A stretch of 64,000 bases of DNA from Gilichinskyi gelida (GCA_038040385.1 JBBPII010000013.1:1-64000); one strand, 5' to 3'; counted from the first letter of the stretch, positions 16,816 to 25,520 are shown. Numbers and translations are program-made. The notes: a model not told the origin generated them from the sequence alone.

Positions 16816-17996
16816 GATGCCCGCTTCGCCGCGAGCGCGGCTTCGATCAGCTCGCTCATCCGCGATATCTGCTCGCTCCAGTCGAACGTGCGCGCGACCG
16901 CCATCCGCCGCGCGGCTGCTTCGCGCGTATTCGATGCCACTGCCGCGCGTAACGCGGCGACGAAGCCCGCGGCATCGTCGGCGAACGTGATCATCCCCGG
17001 GTGTTCCTCCGCGAACCGCACGACCTCGGGCAGCGTCGTCGACACCACCGGCAGCCCCGCTGCGAGGTACTCCTTCAACTTCGCCGGCATGATGTACGCG
17101 GTGAAGACATTGCGCACGTAGGGCAGGATGCCGGCGTCGAAGTGAACGGTGTGGCGGATGACGTCGGCGTGCGGCAAGCTGCCGATCAGCCGCACATTCG
17201 GATACGACGCCAGACGTTTCACGTCCGCCATCACCGGGCCGGCGAAGAGGAAGGTCAGGTCCGGCGCGAGCTCTGCGGCGTCGCACAACAGCGCGATGTC
17301 GAGCTCGTTGCGGAGACTGCCGGCGAAGCCGATCACCGGCCGAGGGAGGCTCTCGAAGACCTCGGGTGCCGCGCTTCCGTCGCGGGCACGCGCGAATTCG
17401 CCCGAGCGCACGCCGCACTCGAGCAGTTCGACGTGCGGCGCGTGCTCCTCGGCCATCGTGCGCAGGCCGTTCGACGTCGTCAGCACCACGTCCGCCTCCG
17501 CGAGCAGCGCGCGCTCGGGCTCGAGCAGCTTCCGCGCGCCGGGCGAGCTTTCAGGCAGGCGGTCGATGCAGTAGTAGACGACCAGCGCGGGGTCGAGCTC
17601 AGCGATCACCTCGCGCACCAGCGGCGTCGGCAGGAAGGTGATCACGATCAGCGGAGCGCTGCCGTTGCTCTTCAGCCAGCGGCGCACGGTGCGCAGCAGC
17701 ACGTGGCGGTTGGCGCGCACGGCGAGCCGCGAGTAGGGAAGCGGCACGAGCAGCGGCGGCAGGATGTCGAGGCCTTTACTTTCCGCACGGATGCCGTGAT
17801 CGGCGTCGCGCCAGGCCCTGAAGCGGTCGCGCAGGCGTCCCGCGTCCTTCAGCGACGGCCGGCGCACCCCGGTGTTCTCGACGAACAACACGTGATTGCC
17901 GCTCGCCGCGAATGCCGTCGCGATCTCCTGCGGCGGCTGCCAGTTGAACGCCCAGTCGATTGACCCGAAACAGATGATCGTTGCTCCGCGCAGCAC
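16812..17996 (-). CDS. GT-B (GT4-like) glycosyltransferase
   Basis: 394 residues. The C-terminal half has IGFAGSLRNELDIALL, NVRLIGSLPHADV and then PAKLKEYLAAGLPVVST, with the E that contacts the donor in GT4-family enzymes; the N-terminal half starts as a Rossmann fold (GATIICFGSIDW). Resembles the glycosyltransferases of capsule and exopolysaccharide clusters. Sits between a GT2 gene (8-bp gap) and the methyltransferase (4-bp overlap). Confidence 0.85.
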   Translation of the reverse strand: MLRGATIICFGSIDWAFNWQPPQEIATAFAASGNHVLFVENTGVRRPSLKDAGRLRDRFRAWRDADHGIRAESKGLDILPPLLVPLPYSRLAVRANRHVLLRTVRRWLKSNGSAPLIVITFLPTPLVREVIAELDPALVVYYCIDRLPESSPGARKLLEPERALLAEADVVLTTSNGLRTMAEEHAPHVELLECGVRSGEFARARDGSAAPEVFESLPRPVIGFAGSLRNELDIALLCDAAELAPDLTFLFAGPVMADVKRLASYPNVRLIGSLPHADVIRHTVHFDAGILPYVRNVFTAYIMPAKLKEYLAAGLPVVSTTLPEVVRFAEEHPGMITFADDAAGFVAALRAAVASNTREAAARRMAVARTFDWSEQISRMSELIEAALAAKRAS

Positions 17997-18004
17997 ACGT
18001 TCTC

Positions 18005-18952
18005 CTAGCTTCTGCGCGAAACGCCGGCGGTGAGTCCCCCGGCCAGCTCGATCAGCCGCGTCCCGAGAGTCACAGCGGCGTAGTACGGCACGGCGAGCGG
18101 AGAGATGCCGATCTGGCGGCGCTTGCGCACCAGGCGCATCCAGTCGAGCGCGATGCGCCGCACGGTGATCGGGAAGAGCGCCAGGCCGCCGATGCGCCGG
18201 TACAAACTCGTTCCGCGCAGCACGCCGCGATCGTCGCAGCGATAGACGCCCACGCTATCGAAGCCACGGTCGAAGTGCTTGCGGACGAAACCGAGGCCGC
18301 CGATGTCGAGTCCGTGCGCGGCGCGTGCGCGCGGTTCGTAGACCATCTTCACTTGGTCGGCGCGGAGCTGGTGATAGAGCAGATAGCAGCCGCCGTTGCG
18401 GCGGATGCGCTCGTCCAGCGGATGGGTGAGGAACACCTCGCGGCGGAACGCGACGTTGTTCACCAGGATTCCGGACGCGCTGCCGTCCGCCTCGCAGGCC
18501 ACGCTCGCGAAGTCGGGAACCGAGAACGTACGTCCCACGAGCGAGTCGCCGCTGTAGCGCGTGCAGCCCGCGACCACGCCGATGCCTTCGTCGAAACGCG
18601 AGACCAGCAGGTCGAGCCAATCCGGCTGCGGCTCGCAGTCGCCGTCGAGCAGCGCGATGATCGAGCCGGTCGCGGCGCGCGCACCGGCGTTCTTCGCGCT
18701 GAAGTAATTCGTCTCCGAGGCCCGGACCAGTTTCACGAACGGAAAACGCTGCTGCAGTTCGTGGGCCGCGGAGTCGCCGACCGCGTCGTCGATCACCACG
18801 ATCGCCTCGAAGCGATCGTGCGGATAGGTCTGGCGCTGCAGTCCGGCCAGCGGCGGGGCGAGGTCGGTCGCCAGCGAGCCGGTTGCGGAGTCGGAGTCGT
18901 ACCGCGCGGTGACGGTTTCGATGACCACGGAGACGAATGGTTTTTCGGTCAT
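18005..18952 (-). CDS. GT2 family glycosyltransferase
   Basis: 315 residues from an ATG overlapping the upstream GT2 stop (ATGA). GT-A features: VSVVIETV, IVVIDDAVGDS, the donor-site LLDGDCEPQPDW and a later RNGGCYLLYH region. Likely an inverting transferase acting on a lipid-linked or surface glycan. Part of a four-gene overlapping set with two other transferases and a methyltransferase. Confidence 0.87.
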   Translation of the reverse strand: MTEKPFVSVVIETVTARYDSDSATGSLATDLAPPLAGLQRQTYPHDRFEAIVVIDDAVGDSAAHELQQRFPFVKLVRASETNYFSAKNAGARAATGSIIALLDGDCEPQPDWLDLLVSRFDEGIGVVAGCTRYSGDSLVGRTFSVPDFASVACEADGSASGILVNNVAFRREVFLTHPLDERIRRNGGCYLLYHQLRADQVKMVYEPRARAAHGLDIGGLGFVRKHFDRGFDSVGVYRCDDRGVLRGTSLYRRIGGLALFPITVRRIALDWMRLVRKRRQIGISPLAVPYYAAVTLGTRLIELAGGLTAGVSRRS

Positions 18953-19857
18953 GAGAAGAGACGGCGCGTGCGCACGCGCACCTGATTCACTGCAAACGCG
19001 GCGCTCCACGGCCACGCTTCCCGCCGCGCGACGGACGCGGCCGTATGCCACGCCAGACGCAGCGGGTGCGCGACGTTGCGCGCCCGTCCGCGGAGCGTGG
19101 CGAGCCCCAGGTGCAGCGAAAGGTTGAAGAGCAATCGGCGGAGCACGGCGCGCGTCGATGCGTCGTCCGTGCGCGCCAGCTCATCGGAGAAAAGGCGGAT
19201 GCGTGCCTCGAGCGAGCGTCCCAGGTCCGCGCTGATGCCTCCGGCGTGGACCATGTACTCGGCCACCGGCGCGTCGACGTAGTCGAGCTCGTGGCGCAGC
19301 GCGATGCGGAACCACATCAGGTAGTCCACGGAGATCGCATTGCTCTCCGGAAATCCGCCGGCTTCGTCGAGGATGCCGCGCCGCACGAGCACGCATGTCG
19401 TCGGGACGAAGTTCGACCACGCGAACTGCGGCGCCACGCGCCCCCGGTGCGGCGGCGAGACGCGGAAGCAGGTGCGCTCCGAGCGTCCGTGCGGCGTCAC
19501 GTGAATCGCGTCGCCGAACACCAGCCCCACTTCCGGGCGCTGCATGAGCGGCACCTGGGCGCTGAGGCGATGCGGGAACCAGACGTCGTCGGAGTCGATG
19601 AACGCGACGAATTCGCCGCGCGCGTGGCGCAGTCCGAGGTTGCGCGCCGCGTACGCGCCAGCGTTCGGCTGCCGGAGGAGCGTGATCCGCGCGCCGAACT
19701 GCTCGAGCACGCGGCGCGTCCCGTCGGTGGAGCCATCGTCAACCACGATCAGCTCGAGCGGCCGGTAGGTCTGTGCGAGCACGCTTTCCACCGCCCGCGC
19801 GACGCTGGTTTCGCGGTTGTATACGGGCAGAATTGCGGAAACGAGGTGATCAGGCAT
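18949..19857 (-). CDS. GT2 family glycosyltransferase, first gene of cassette III operon
   Basis: 302 residues. Classic GT2 N-terminus: SAILPVYNRE, LELIVVDDGSTDGT, NAGAYAARNLGL and AFIDSDDVWFP as the DxD region. The C-terminal ~90 residues are helical and arginine-rich. Opens the leftward operon; no clear promoter seen in the 190 bp upstream, which instead hold a gene fragment and the tRNA-derived repeat. Confidence 0.9.
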   Translation of the reverse strand: MPDHLVSAILPVYNRETSVARAVESVLAQTYRPLELIVVDDGSTDGTRRVLEQFGARITLLRQPNAGAYAARNLGLRHARGEFVAFIDSDDVWFPHRLSAQVPLMQRPEVGLVFGDAIHVTPHGRSERTCFRVSPPHRGRVAPQFAWSNFVPTTCVLVRRGILDEAGGFPESNAISVDYLMWFRIALRHELDYVDAPVAEYMVHAGGISADLGRSLEARIRLFSDELARTDDASTRAVLRRLLFNLSLHLGLATLRGRARNVAHPLRLAWHTAASVARREAWPWSAAFAVNQVRVRTRRLFS

Positions 19858-19901
19858 CGACGCCTGATGATAAACGCTAACGGCAGAGCCACTCGTTCTC
19901 G

Positions 19902-20047
19902 TCAGGCCAGGCCCAGCTTGAAGAACGACAGGATTTCGTCGCGGGCGGCGATGGTCGGCTCGCCTGCTTCATCGATCAGGTGGGCGGTCAGCACGTTATG
20001 CGGGCAAGCCACGTGTCGTGAAAAGAACGGTGCCGTCTTCGTGTTTC
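19902..20047 (-). pseudogene. C-terminal gene fragment cut off at the tRNA-Glu repeat
   Basis: A ~48-codon leftward frame ending in a normal stop (ACPHNVLTAHLIDEAGEP and then DEILSFFKLGL) has the look of a real protein C-terminus, perhaps an alpha/beta hydrolase tail, but on its upstream side it runs straight into the tRNA-derived repeat. Read as a gene truncated by the integration event. Family not identified. Confidence 0.4.
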
Positions 20048-20093
20048 CCCTTTCACGGCGCCAACACGGGTTCGAATCCCGTTGGGGACGCCA
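20048..20093 (+). repeat. 46-nt exact copy of the tRNA-Glu 3' end (right end of cassette III)
   Basis: Identical to tRNA-Glu 919-964. It is the outermost copy seen in this window, so the original right half of the site (attR-like) is probably here. Confidence 0.95.
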
Positions 20094-20149
20094 ATTCGCC
20101 TGATGATGCCCGTCACATCCGACGCGCGTCGAACTGGTAGGATAACTTG

Positions 20150-22012
20150 ATGACAATAACGAGAATGGGCCGGGCCGCGCTCGCGATGGCGTTCAGCGCG
20201 TTGTGCGGCCTTTCGGCCTACGCTGTTCCGCAATCCAGCCAGGCAAGTTTCATGAGCGTGAAGGACTTCGGCGCCAAGGGCGACGGAGTGGCCGACGACT
20301 ACGACGCCATGCAGGCGGCTGCGGCCGCGATCTGCGCCGCCGCTCCCGGCAGCAAGCTGATCTATCCACCCGGCACCTACCGAATCAACCGCTACCGGAT
20401 TTTCCGCGGACCTCAACCGAACGGCGTCAACGACGTCGTCTACCGGAACTGCCACGGCGTGACGATCAGCGGCTACGGTGCGAAGATCGACGTCAAAGGG
20501 GACTTCTTTCAGAGCGCCGATTTCGAAGCCGACGGCTTTTTTTACTCCTGGCGCAAACAGGTGACGCCGTTCTTCATGCTCGATTCAACTGATTTCAGGA
20601 TCGAAGGCTTCGAGATGAACGGCAACGTCCAGAACATGACCAAAGATCCTCGGGTCCTCGAAGACGCGTGCGCGGGCATCATCACCAGCCACTCCTCGGG
20701 GTATCTGCTGCGCGATCTGAACATTCACCATTTTTCAGTCGACGGGATCATGTTGGGCATTCTCGATTGGGACGAGGTTGTGGCCGACAAGGACGTGCGC
20801 CTCGAAAACGTCACTTGTCATCGCAACGGCCGGGTGGGCCTGGCCGTCATCCACGTGCGCCGGGCGTGGATCGTCAACTCCGTTTTCAGCGACAGCGGCG
20901 TCACCGGGGCGTTCGGCAGCTTCAACCCCGCGGCAGGTGTCGACGTCGAGCCGGATTTCACCCTCGCCGACGGGGTCGATCTCGCAACGGGAGAGATCTA
21001 CTTCCTCAACTCTACGTTCAGCGGCGCCAAGGGACCCCAGTTGCTCGCCACCTTTCCCGAGCGGGTCGATTCCGTGACCGTATACGGCTCGAAGGTCATC
21101 TCGTCGCCGGGCGCGGAAGCGGCGTATGCGGCCGTCGTCGCGCCGAATGCAGGCCTGGTCGAGAACTCGACCTTCGACCTTCGCAATGGCCAGGGCGTGC
21201 TGTTGGGCTCCTGGCAGAGCGGCGCCTTCTCTCCGAGCGCCCGCGTGACCTACGCGAACAATTCGTTTCTTCTCGGAACGAACGACGGTCTCGTCTCCGA
21301 AGGTATCGTTCCCTTCGACTTCGTGAACAACACGGTCGATGTGAACGCCGGCGGGCCCGACGGCTCGGTCATGATGCTCACCGGACTGCGCACGCTCGCC
21401 GGCAACAAGTTTTTCATCAACAGCTCGGGTACCGCAGACCCCAACGGACAAACGGCGATTCTCACGAACGATACCCAAATCGTGCAAAACAACGAATATC
21501 GCACGGACCTCAGCGCGCCCGGCCGGTTCTTCGCGAGCGATTATTCGACGACCACCAGCTCAATCAGCGGGGAGCAATATCCGAACGCGCCGAACTTCAT
21601 CCCTGAGTTGTGGAGGAATTGGAACCCGGCGACGCTTTATCCGCGGGCGACATCGCCGGCGAGTGACACCGTGCTGCCGCGCATCACCTCCGTCGTGGCT
21701 CTGGCGCTATCGCACAGCACGCTCATTTCCTGGCTTACCGACGAGCCGGCGGATGCGACTGTGGAGTACGGTTCAACGACCGGCTATGGCAGAGTCGGAC
21801 GCTTGGCGGCTTCGACTCGCTATCATCCGGTGTTCCTCACCGACCTTCAGCCGAATACCACGATTCATTACCGGGTGAAATCGCGCGACGCAGCAGGCAA
21901 TGTGTCGGTATCCGCCGATGCAACGTTTACGGTGCCGTACATCCCGCCGCCGTTCTGGAACGAGATTCCCGCCAATCCGAGCCCGGGGCGCTCGCGAAGC
22001 GTAAGGCACTGA
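20150..22012 (+). CDS. Secreted right-handed beta-helix protein (pectate-lyase-like) with Fn3-type domain
   Basis: 620 residues. Signal peptide ~1-27 (LCGLSAYA). The opening SVKDFGAKGDGVADD and the PPGTYRI segment are the signature of the Pectate_lyase_3/GH28-like beta-helix family. Beta-helix rungs with many N and S residues continue to ~480. Around 515-600 comes a fibronectin-III/purple-acid-phosphatase-N-like domain (TLISWLTDEPADATVEYG; LQPNTTIHYRVKSRDAAGN). Probably a polysaccharide lyase, hydrolase or epimerase acting outside the cell; substrate not deducible. First gene beyond the tRNA-derived repeats. Confidence 0.8.
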   Translation: MTITRMGRAALAMAFSALCGLSAYAVPQSSQASFMSVKDFGAKGDGVADDYDAMQAAAAAICAAAPGSKLIYPPGTYRINRYRIFRGPQPNGVNDVVYRNCHGVTISGYGAKIDVKGDFFQSADFEADGFFYSWRKQVTPFFMLDSTDFRIEGFEMNGNVQNMTKDPRVLEDACAGIITSHSSGYLLRDLNIHHFSVDGIMLGILDWDEVVADKDVRLENVTCHRNGRVGLAVIHVRRAWIVNSVFSDSGVTGAFGSFNPAAGVDVEPDFTLADGVDLATGEIYFLNSTFSGAKGPQLLATFPERVDSVTVYGSKVISSPGAEAAYAAVVAPNAGLVENSTFDLRNGQGVLLGSWQSGAFSPSARVTYANNSFLLGTNDGLVSEGIVPFDFVNNTVDVNAGGPDGSVMMLTGLRTLAGNKFFINSSGTADPNGQTAILTNDTQIVQNNEYRTDLSAPGRFFASDYSTTTSSISGEQYPNAPNFIPELWRNWNPATLYPRATSPASDTVLPRITSVVALALSHSTLISWLTDEPADATVEYGSTTGYGRVGRLAASTRYHPVFLTDLQPNTTIHYRVKSRDAAGNVSVSADATFTVPYIPPPFWNEIPANPSPGRSRSVRH

Positions 22013-22013
22013 A

Positions 22014-22325
22014 TCAGAACGCGAGCAGCCTCGTGCGATCGGTCGAGCTCAGCGCGTTGAAGCGATCCCGCGATGCGCGACCATGACCGTCGTGCAGCAA
22101 TAACGTGATGACGCGCAACCCCCACAGCGGCGCCGTGCGAATCTCCCGTCCGGTCGCGGAGCCCTGCTCGATGCCGTCGCCGACCGGCCCCATGTCGTGC
22201 AGGAGGAAATCGGAGAATGGCTGATACGTGACGCGATCGAGCGCCGGATTCGCGTTGGCGCCGGTCTGCGGCGTCGCGACGTGGCAGGAGTTGAGCTCGA
22301 AAACGTCGCCTGCGGCTTCGACGTC
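22014..22325 (-). pseudogene. Broken 3' fragment of a di-heme oxidoreductase gene
   Basis: About 100 codons match the C-terminus of the intact di-heme protein encoded at 27580-28776 (GDGIEQGSATGREIRTAPLW is the same in both). The N-terminal three quarters are missing, the second heme motif has lost its first cysteine (CNACH has become LNSCH), and ~12 residues before the C-terminus are deleted. A dead paralogue, squeezed between the beta-helix gene and the PAP2 gene. Confidence 0.85.
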
Positions 22326-22348
22326 GCCCTCGGATGGCCGTGATCGAA

Positions 22349-23068
22349 TCAGGGCTCTCCGCTCAACCGGTACACCACCCAGTAGCACCCGACCCCGATG
22401 AGGAGGATCCCGATGATCCCCAGCGCCAGGACCGGTGCGACGCGGCGGTCGAGCTCGGGGACGCTCTCGCGCGGATAGCTGCACAGGAACACGACATAGA
22501 CCACCCACGCCATGAAGATGCCGGCGACGACGTCGAGGATGTAGTGCTGCTTGGTGTACAGAGTGGAGACTCCGATGAGTGAGGCACAGAGCGCTGCGGC
22601 GATTCCAACCCCGCGGTGCACGCGCCAGCAGGCCAGCGCCGACACGAACGAGTGCGCGACGTGGAGAGAAGGAAAGCAGTTGTACGGCGGGTCGGAATCG
22701 TACAGGACCCGCAGGCCCCAGACCGCAAATCCTTCTCCGACCACCTCGGTCGGGCGCGGGGCCATGGACGGATACACCAGAAAGCAGACATACGCAGTAA
22801 TCCACACCATCAGATAGGCCAGAACGGTGCGGCGGATCTGCTCATCCTGACGGACGACGAACACCGGCAGCAGGATCACGAACAGATAGAGCGCTCCGTA
22901 GACCAGCGCCCAGGCGGGCTGCAGGGGCACGACACGGTCCAAAGCCAGCTCGGGGACGTGCAGCGTCCGGCCAGGCATGAGCTCGGGAATGAAGATGTAG
23001 AACGGGACCAGCAACACGAGGACGACCATGGGAATGGTCACCCGGTAAGGCCGGGACAGCGACTCCAC
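22349..23068 (-). CDS. PAP2-superfamily membrane phosphatase / IPC-synthase-like
   Basis: 239 residues, about six membrane helices. The active-site motifs of PAP2 phosphatases are present: CFPSLHVAHS near 130-140 and LYTKQHYILDVVAG near 170-185, containing the two catalytic histidines. Family members dephosphorylate lipid phosphates or transfer head groups (inositol phosphorylceramide synthase-like proteins look very similar). Stands alone; downstream lies the di-heme pseudogene. Confidence 0.85.
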   Translation of the reverse strand: MESLSRPYRVTIPMVVLVLLVPFYIFIPELMPGRTLHVPELALDRVVPLQPAWALVYGALYLFVILLPVFVVRQDEQIRRTVLAYLMVWITAYVCFLVYPSMAPRPTEVVGEGFAVWGLRVLYDSDPPYNCFPSLHVAHSFVSALACWRVHRGVGIAAALCASLIGVSTLYTKQHYILDVVAGIFMAWVVYVVFLCSYPRESVPELDRRVAPVLALGIIGILLIGVGCYWVVYRLSGEP

Positions 23069-23123
23069 GACCAGGCTCCATCGGGTTCGAGAAGAAGATT
23101 CGCCGATGGGACGATTGTAGCGG

Positions 23124-23233
23124 ACCCCTCACCCGGCGCTTCGCGCCACCCTCTCCCGCACGCGGGAGAGGGGAGATTAGATGTCCTTCTCCCGCGTGAG
23201 CGGGAGAAGGTGCCCGAAGGGCGGATGAGGGGT
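23124..23233. repeat. Palindromic repeat family B, full copy
   Basis: About 110 bp with inverted ends (ACCCCTCA / TGAGGGGT) and inner arms CTCTCCCGC and GCGGGAGA. Further copies lie at 45431-45550 (full) and 43664-43714 (half). Located between the PAP2 gene and the DUF5694 gene. Mechanism of spread unknown; could also act as a bidirectional terminator. Confidence 0.85.
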
Positions 23234-23237
23234 GCGC

Positions 23238-24026
23238 TTACCTGGCGAATTCGGCGAGCTTGCGCAGGCGGACATTGGGGTTGCCGGCGAAGTCCTGCCG
23301 CAGCCAGCCGAGGTGTCCGGCACCGTAGATGACCAGCACGCGCTCGTTCGGAGAGGCGACGAGCTTCATGACGTTGCTGTAGATGCGCATGTTGCGCCGG
23401 AACCAGTCGGAGACGAGGTCGGCGCCCGCCCAATCGCCCGGCTCGCCGATTTCCGCCTGCCGGTAGTAGAAACCGACGTCCTGGGCGACCTTTCCGTCCG
23501 CGTTCATGTAGAGCAGCGTCTCGAGGACGGTGTGCGAGCCGAGATACGCATTCTGCGCCTTGACCATGGTGCCGATCTCGCCCAGGAGCGCATCGAGCTC
23601 CTTGGTGCGGCCGCTCCCCTTGGCGTAGTTGACGAAGCGCTGCCACGGGAAGTCACCGTCCACGTCGACCGGGTACACGGTCTTGTGGCCGAGGTCCTTG
23701 GCCAGGCGGAAGCCGAGCTGCTCGATCTCGTTGCGCGTGAGCTCGTGCTTGCCGGCCAGATAGTCGGCATACTCCTTCGGCCTGCGATCGGAGTAGACGT
23801 CAGTTTCGAGCGCGATCTTCGTGGGATTGAATCTTTTCAAGGCCCCGATGACCTGCGCGATCTCGGCCTGACGCTTGGGCGCGAGCACGTCGTCGACCTG
23901 CATATTGAAGACGTCGCGTCCCGGGTTGTTCATAGGATAGACGCCGAGCACCAGCACCTCGGCGCGTTGCGGTTGCTGCGCGGCGGCGCTGAGTGTCAGC
24001 GCGAATATGCAGAGAAGTCTCTTCAT
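23238..24026 (-). CDS. DUF5694 family secreted protein
   Basis: 262 residues from ATG 24026, which gives a signal peptide (KRLLCIFALTLSAAAQ). VLVLGVYPMNNPGRDVFN, DDVLAPKRQAEI and FNPTKIALETD are typical of the DUF5694 family, related to TraB/PrgY-like proteins; EYADYLAG and IYGAGHLGWLRQDF are the later conserved blocks. Function unknown; an enzymatic (possibly metallo-hydrolase) role has been suggested for the wider group. Confidence 0.8.
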   Translation of the reverse strand: MKRLLCIFALTLSAAAQQPQRAEVLVLGVYPMNNPGRDVFNMQVDDVLAPKRQAEIAQVIGALKRFNPTKIALETDVYSDRRPKEYADYLAGKHELTRNEIEQLGFRLAKDLGHKTVYPVDVDGDFPWQRFVNYAKGSGRTKELDALLGEIGTMVKAQNAYLGSHTVLETLLYMNADGKVAQDVGFYYRQAEIGEPGDWAGADLVSDWFRRNMRIYSNVMKLVASPNERVLVIYGAGHLGWLRQDFAGNPNVRLRKLAEFAR

Positions 24027-24060
24027 CAGATGAACTAATACGTCACCGTGCCGCCGCCGG

Positions 24061-25332
24061 TTACGCCGTCGCCGGCTTGTCCACTTCCTCGATCCGCGCA
24101 TCCGAGGGCGGTCGCTCCTTCTGCAGGCGCGCCGCCACGGCCTCGGCCTTCCGCATCACTCGGAGCACGTTCCGTCCGGCGATGGCCTTGAGCTGCTCGT
24201 CGGTGTAGTCGCGCCGGATGAGCTCCGCGAAGACGCTGGGGTAGGCGGCCACGCTCTCCAGGCCTTCCGGCGTGGTGGTGATGCCATCGAGATCAGCTCC
24301 GATGCCGGCATGCGCCGCCCCTGTGACCTGCACGATGTGGTCGATGTGATCGGCGATGTCCTGCACGGTGGCGCGCGGAACCGGATTCGCGGCTTCCCAA
24401 TGGGCGAGCGCCGCCTTCATCTTCTCCGGCTGGCCCTGGTAGAGCGCCTTGAGGCGTGCTTCTTCCGCGTCCTTCGCGGCGCCGCGTGCGCGCACCTTCT
24501 CCGAGACGAAACCGGGGACCCACGTGACCATCACCACGCCGTCGTTCTCCTTGACGCGGCGCAGCACGTCATCGGGAACGTTTCGCGCGTGATCCGTGAG
24601 CGCCCGCGCGGATGAATGGGAGAAGATGACCGGCGCGACGGCGACGTCCAGGATGTCGTGCATGGTCTTCGGTGCGACGTGCGAGAGATCGACGAGCATG
24701 CCGAGGCGATTCATCTCCGCGATGACCAGCTTGCCGAACGGGGTGAGGCCGCCGTGGATCGGATCGGCGGTCGCCGAATCGGCCCAGTCGTTATTCGCGC
24801 TGTGCGTGATCGTCATGTAGCGCGCGCCGATGGCGTACGTTTGGCGAAGAACGGCGAGCGAGTTGCCGATGGAGTGGCCGCCTTCCATGCCGATGAGCGA
24901 GGCGATCTTGCCGCTGCGATGGATGCGCACCACATCATCGGCGGTGCGGGCCAGCTCGAACGTGTCCGGGTACCGCTCGTCCAGGCGGTGGACGACATCG
25001 ATCTGCTCGAGGACCGCGCGCACGGCATCCGCGCCTTTCAGCGTTGCCGGAACGTAGACGGACCAGAATTGGCCGCCGACCCTCCCCTGCCGCAGCCGCG
25101 CGATGTCGGTGTGCAGCGCCGGCGTGAGCTTGCTCTGGTCCTGCCCGATGTCGAGCTGCGCCAGATGGTTCTTCACCCGCTCCTCGTATTGCCCGGGAAG
25201 ATCGTTGTGTCCCTCGATCAGCGGCACCTCGCGCAGGATGCGATCGATGCGCGCGGCAGCGGCGTTGGTCTGCGCATGTGCGGAAGTGGTGAGAAGGACG
25301 AGGGCCAGAGCGACGGCTTGCACACGATTCAT
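24061..25332 (-). CDS. Membrane dipeptidase (peptidase M19), secreted
   Basis: 423 residues from ATG 25332, chosen because a signal peptide (VQAVALALVLLTTSAHAQ) follows; longer in-frame readings lack one. M19 zinc ligands are visible: GHND (HxD) near 40, GMEGGHSIGN, LSHVA and SHSSARAL, plus GIGADLDGI. Such enzymes cut dipeptides, including D-amino-acid-containing ones from the cell wall. Reads away from the attenuated thioesterase gene; ~50 bp separate its start from the leader peptide. Confidence 0.93.
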   Translation of the reverse strand: MNRVQAVALALVLLTTSAHAQTNAAAARIDRILREVPLIEGHNDLPGQYEERVKNHLAQLDIGQDQSKLTPALHTDIARLRQGRVGGQFWSVYVPATLKGADAVRAVLEQIDVVHRLDERYPDTFELARTADDVVRIHRSGKIASLIGMEGGHSIGNSLAVLRQTYAIGARYMTITHSANNDWADSATADPIHGGLTPFGKLVIAEMNRLGMLVDLSHVAPKTMHDILDVAVAPVIFSHSSARALTDHARNVPDDVLRRVKENDGVVMVTWVPGFVSEKVRARGAAKDAEEARLKALYQGQPEKMKAALAHWEAANPVPRATVQDIADHIDHIVQVTGAAHAGIGADLDGITTTPEGLESVAAYPSVFAELIRRDYTDEQLKAIAGRNVLRVMRKAEAVAARLQKERPPSDARIEEVDKPATA

Positions 25333-25371
25333 GGCCCGGATTGTAGGTGAGCGGCGCAGCGGATCACCTGA

Positions 25372-25377
25372 TATGAT
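25372..25377 (+). promoter_or_regulatory. -10-like TATGAT before the leader peptide
   Basis: TATGAT differs from consensus at one position and ends 7 bp before the ATG at 25385, so transcription could begin at that ATG (leaderless leader peptide). No good -35 is seen. Confidence 0.4.
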
Positions 25378-25384
25378 CGCGATC

Positions 25385-25462
25385 ATGCGATCGACGGCCG
25401 TTGTCCTAGCCATTCTCTGCCAGTGCCGGGGGAGAGCCGCGGGCCGTTTCCGACGATCATGA
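25385..25462 (+). CDS. Branched-chain amino acid leader peptide (25 aa)
   Basis: A 25-codon frame with a run Val-Val-Leu-Ala-Ile-Leu near its start (codons GTT GTC CTA GCC ATT CTC) and an arginine-rich tail, closed by TGA at 25460. An in-frame ATG at 25373 would add Ile-Ala-Ile. This is the composition of ilv/leu attenuator leader peptides. It is followed 24 bp later by a strong terminator hairpin and then by the thioesterase gene. Ribosome stalling at the Val/Leu/Ile codons would report shortage of those amino acids. Too short to be judged by homology; support comes from the whole arrangement. Confidence 0.6.
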   Translation: MRSTAVVLAILCQCRGRAAGRFRRS

Positions 25463-25520
25463 TCTGAACGAACATCGAATCCGACGAAAGGCCCGTGAGC
25501 GATCACGGGCCTTTTCTTTT
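25440..25520 (+). terminator. Attenuator: intrinsic terminator with a competing antiterminator
   Basis: The terminator is a perfect 12-bp stem (25487-25498 with 25503-25514), a GCGA loop, then a T-rich tail. Upstream, CGGGCCGTTTC at 25440-25450 can pair with GAAAGGCCCG (25486-25495) with one bulge, which would break the terminator. That segment can also pair back into the leader peptide coding region (ATCATG/CATGAT and ACGGCC/GGCCGT). So the 1:2, 2:3, 3:4 scheme of ribosome-mediated attenuation is available. Confidence 0.7.
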
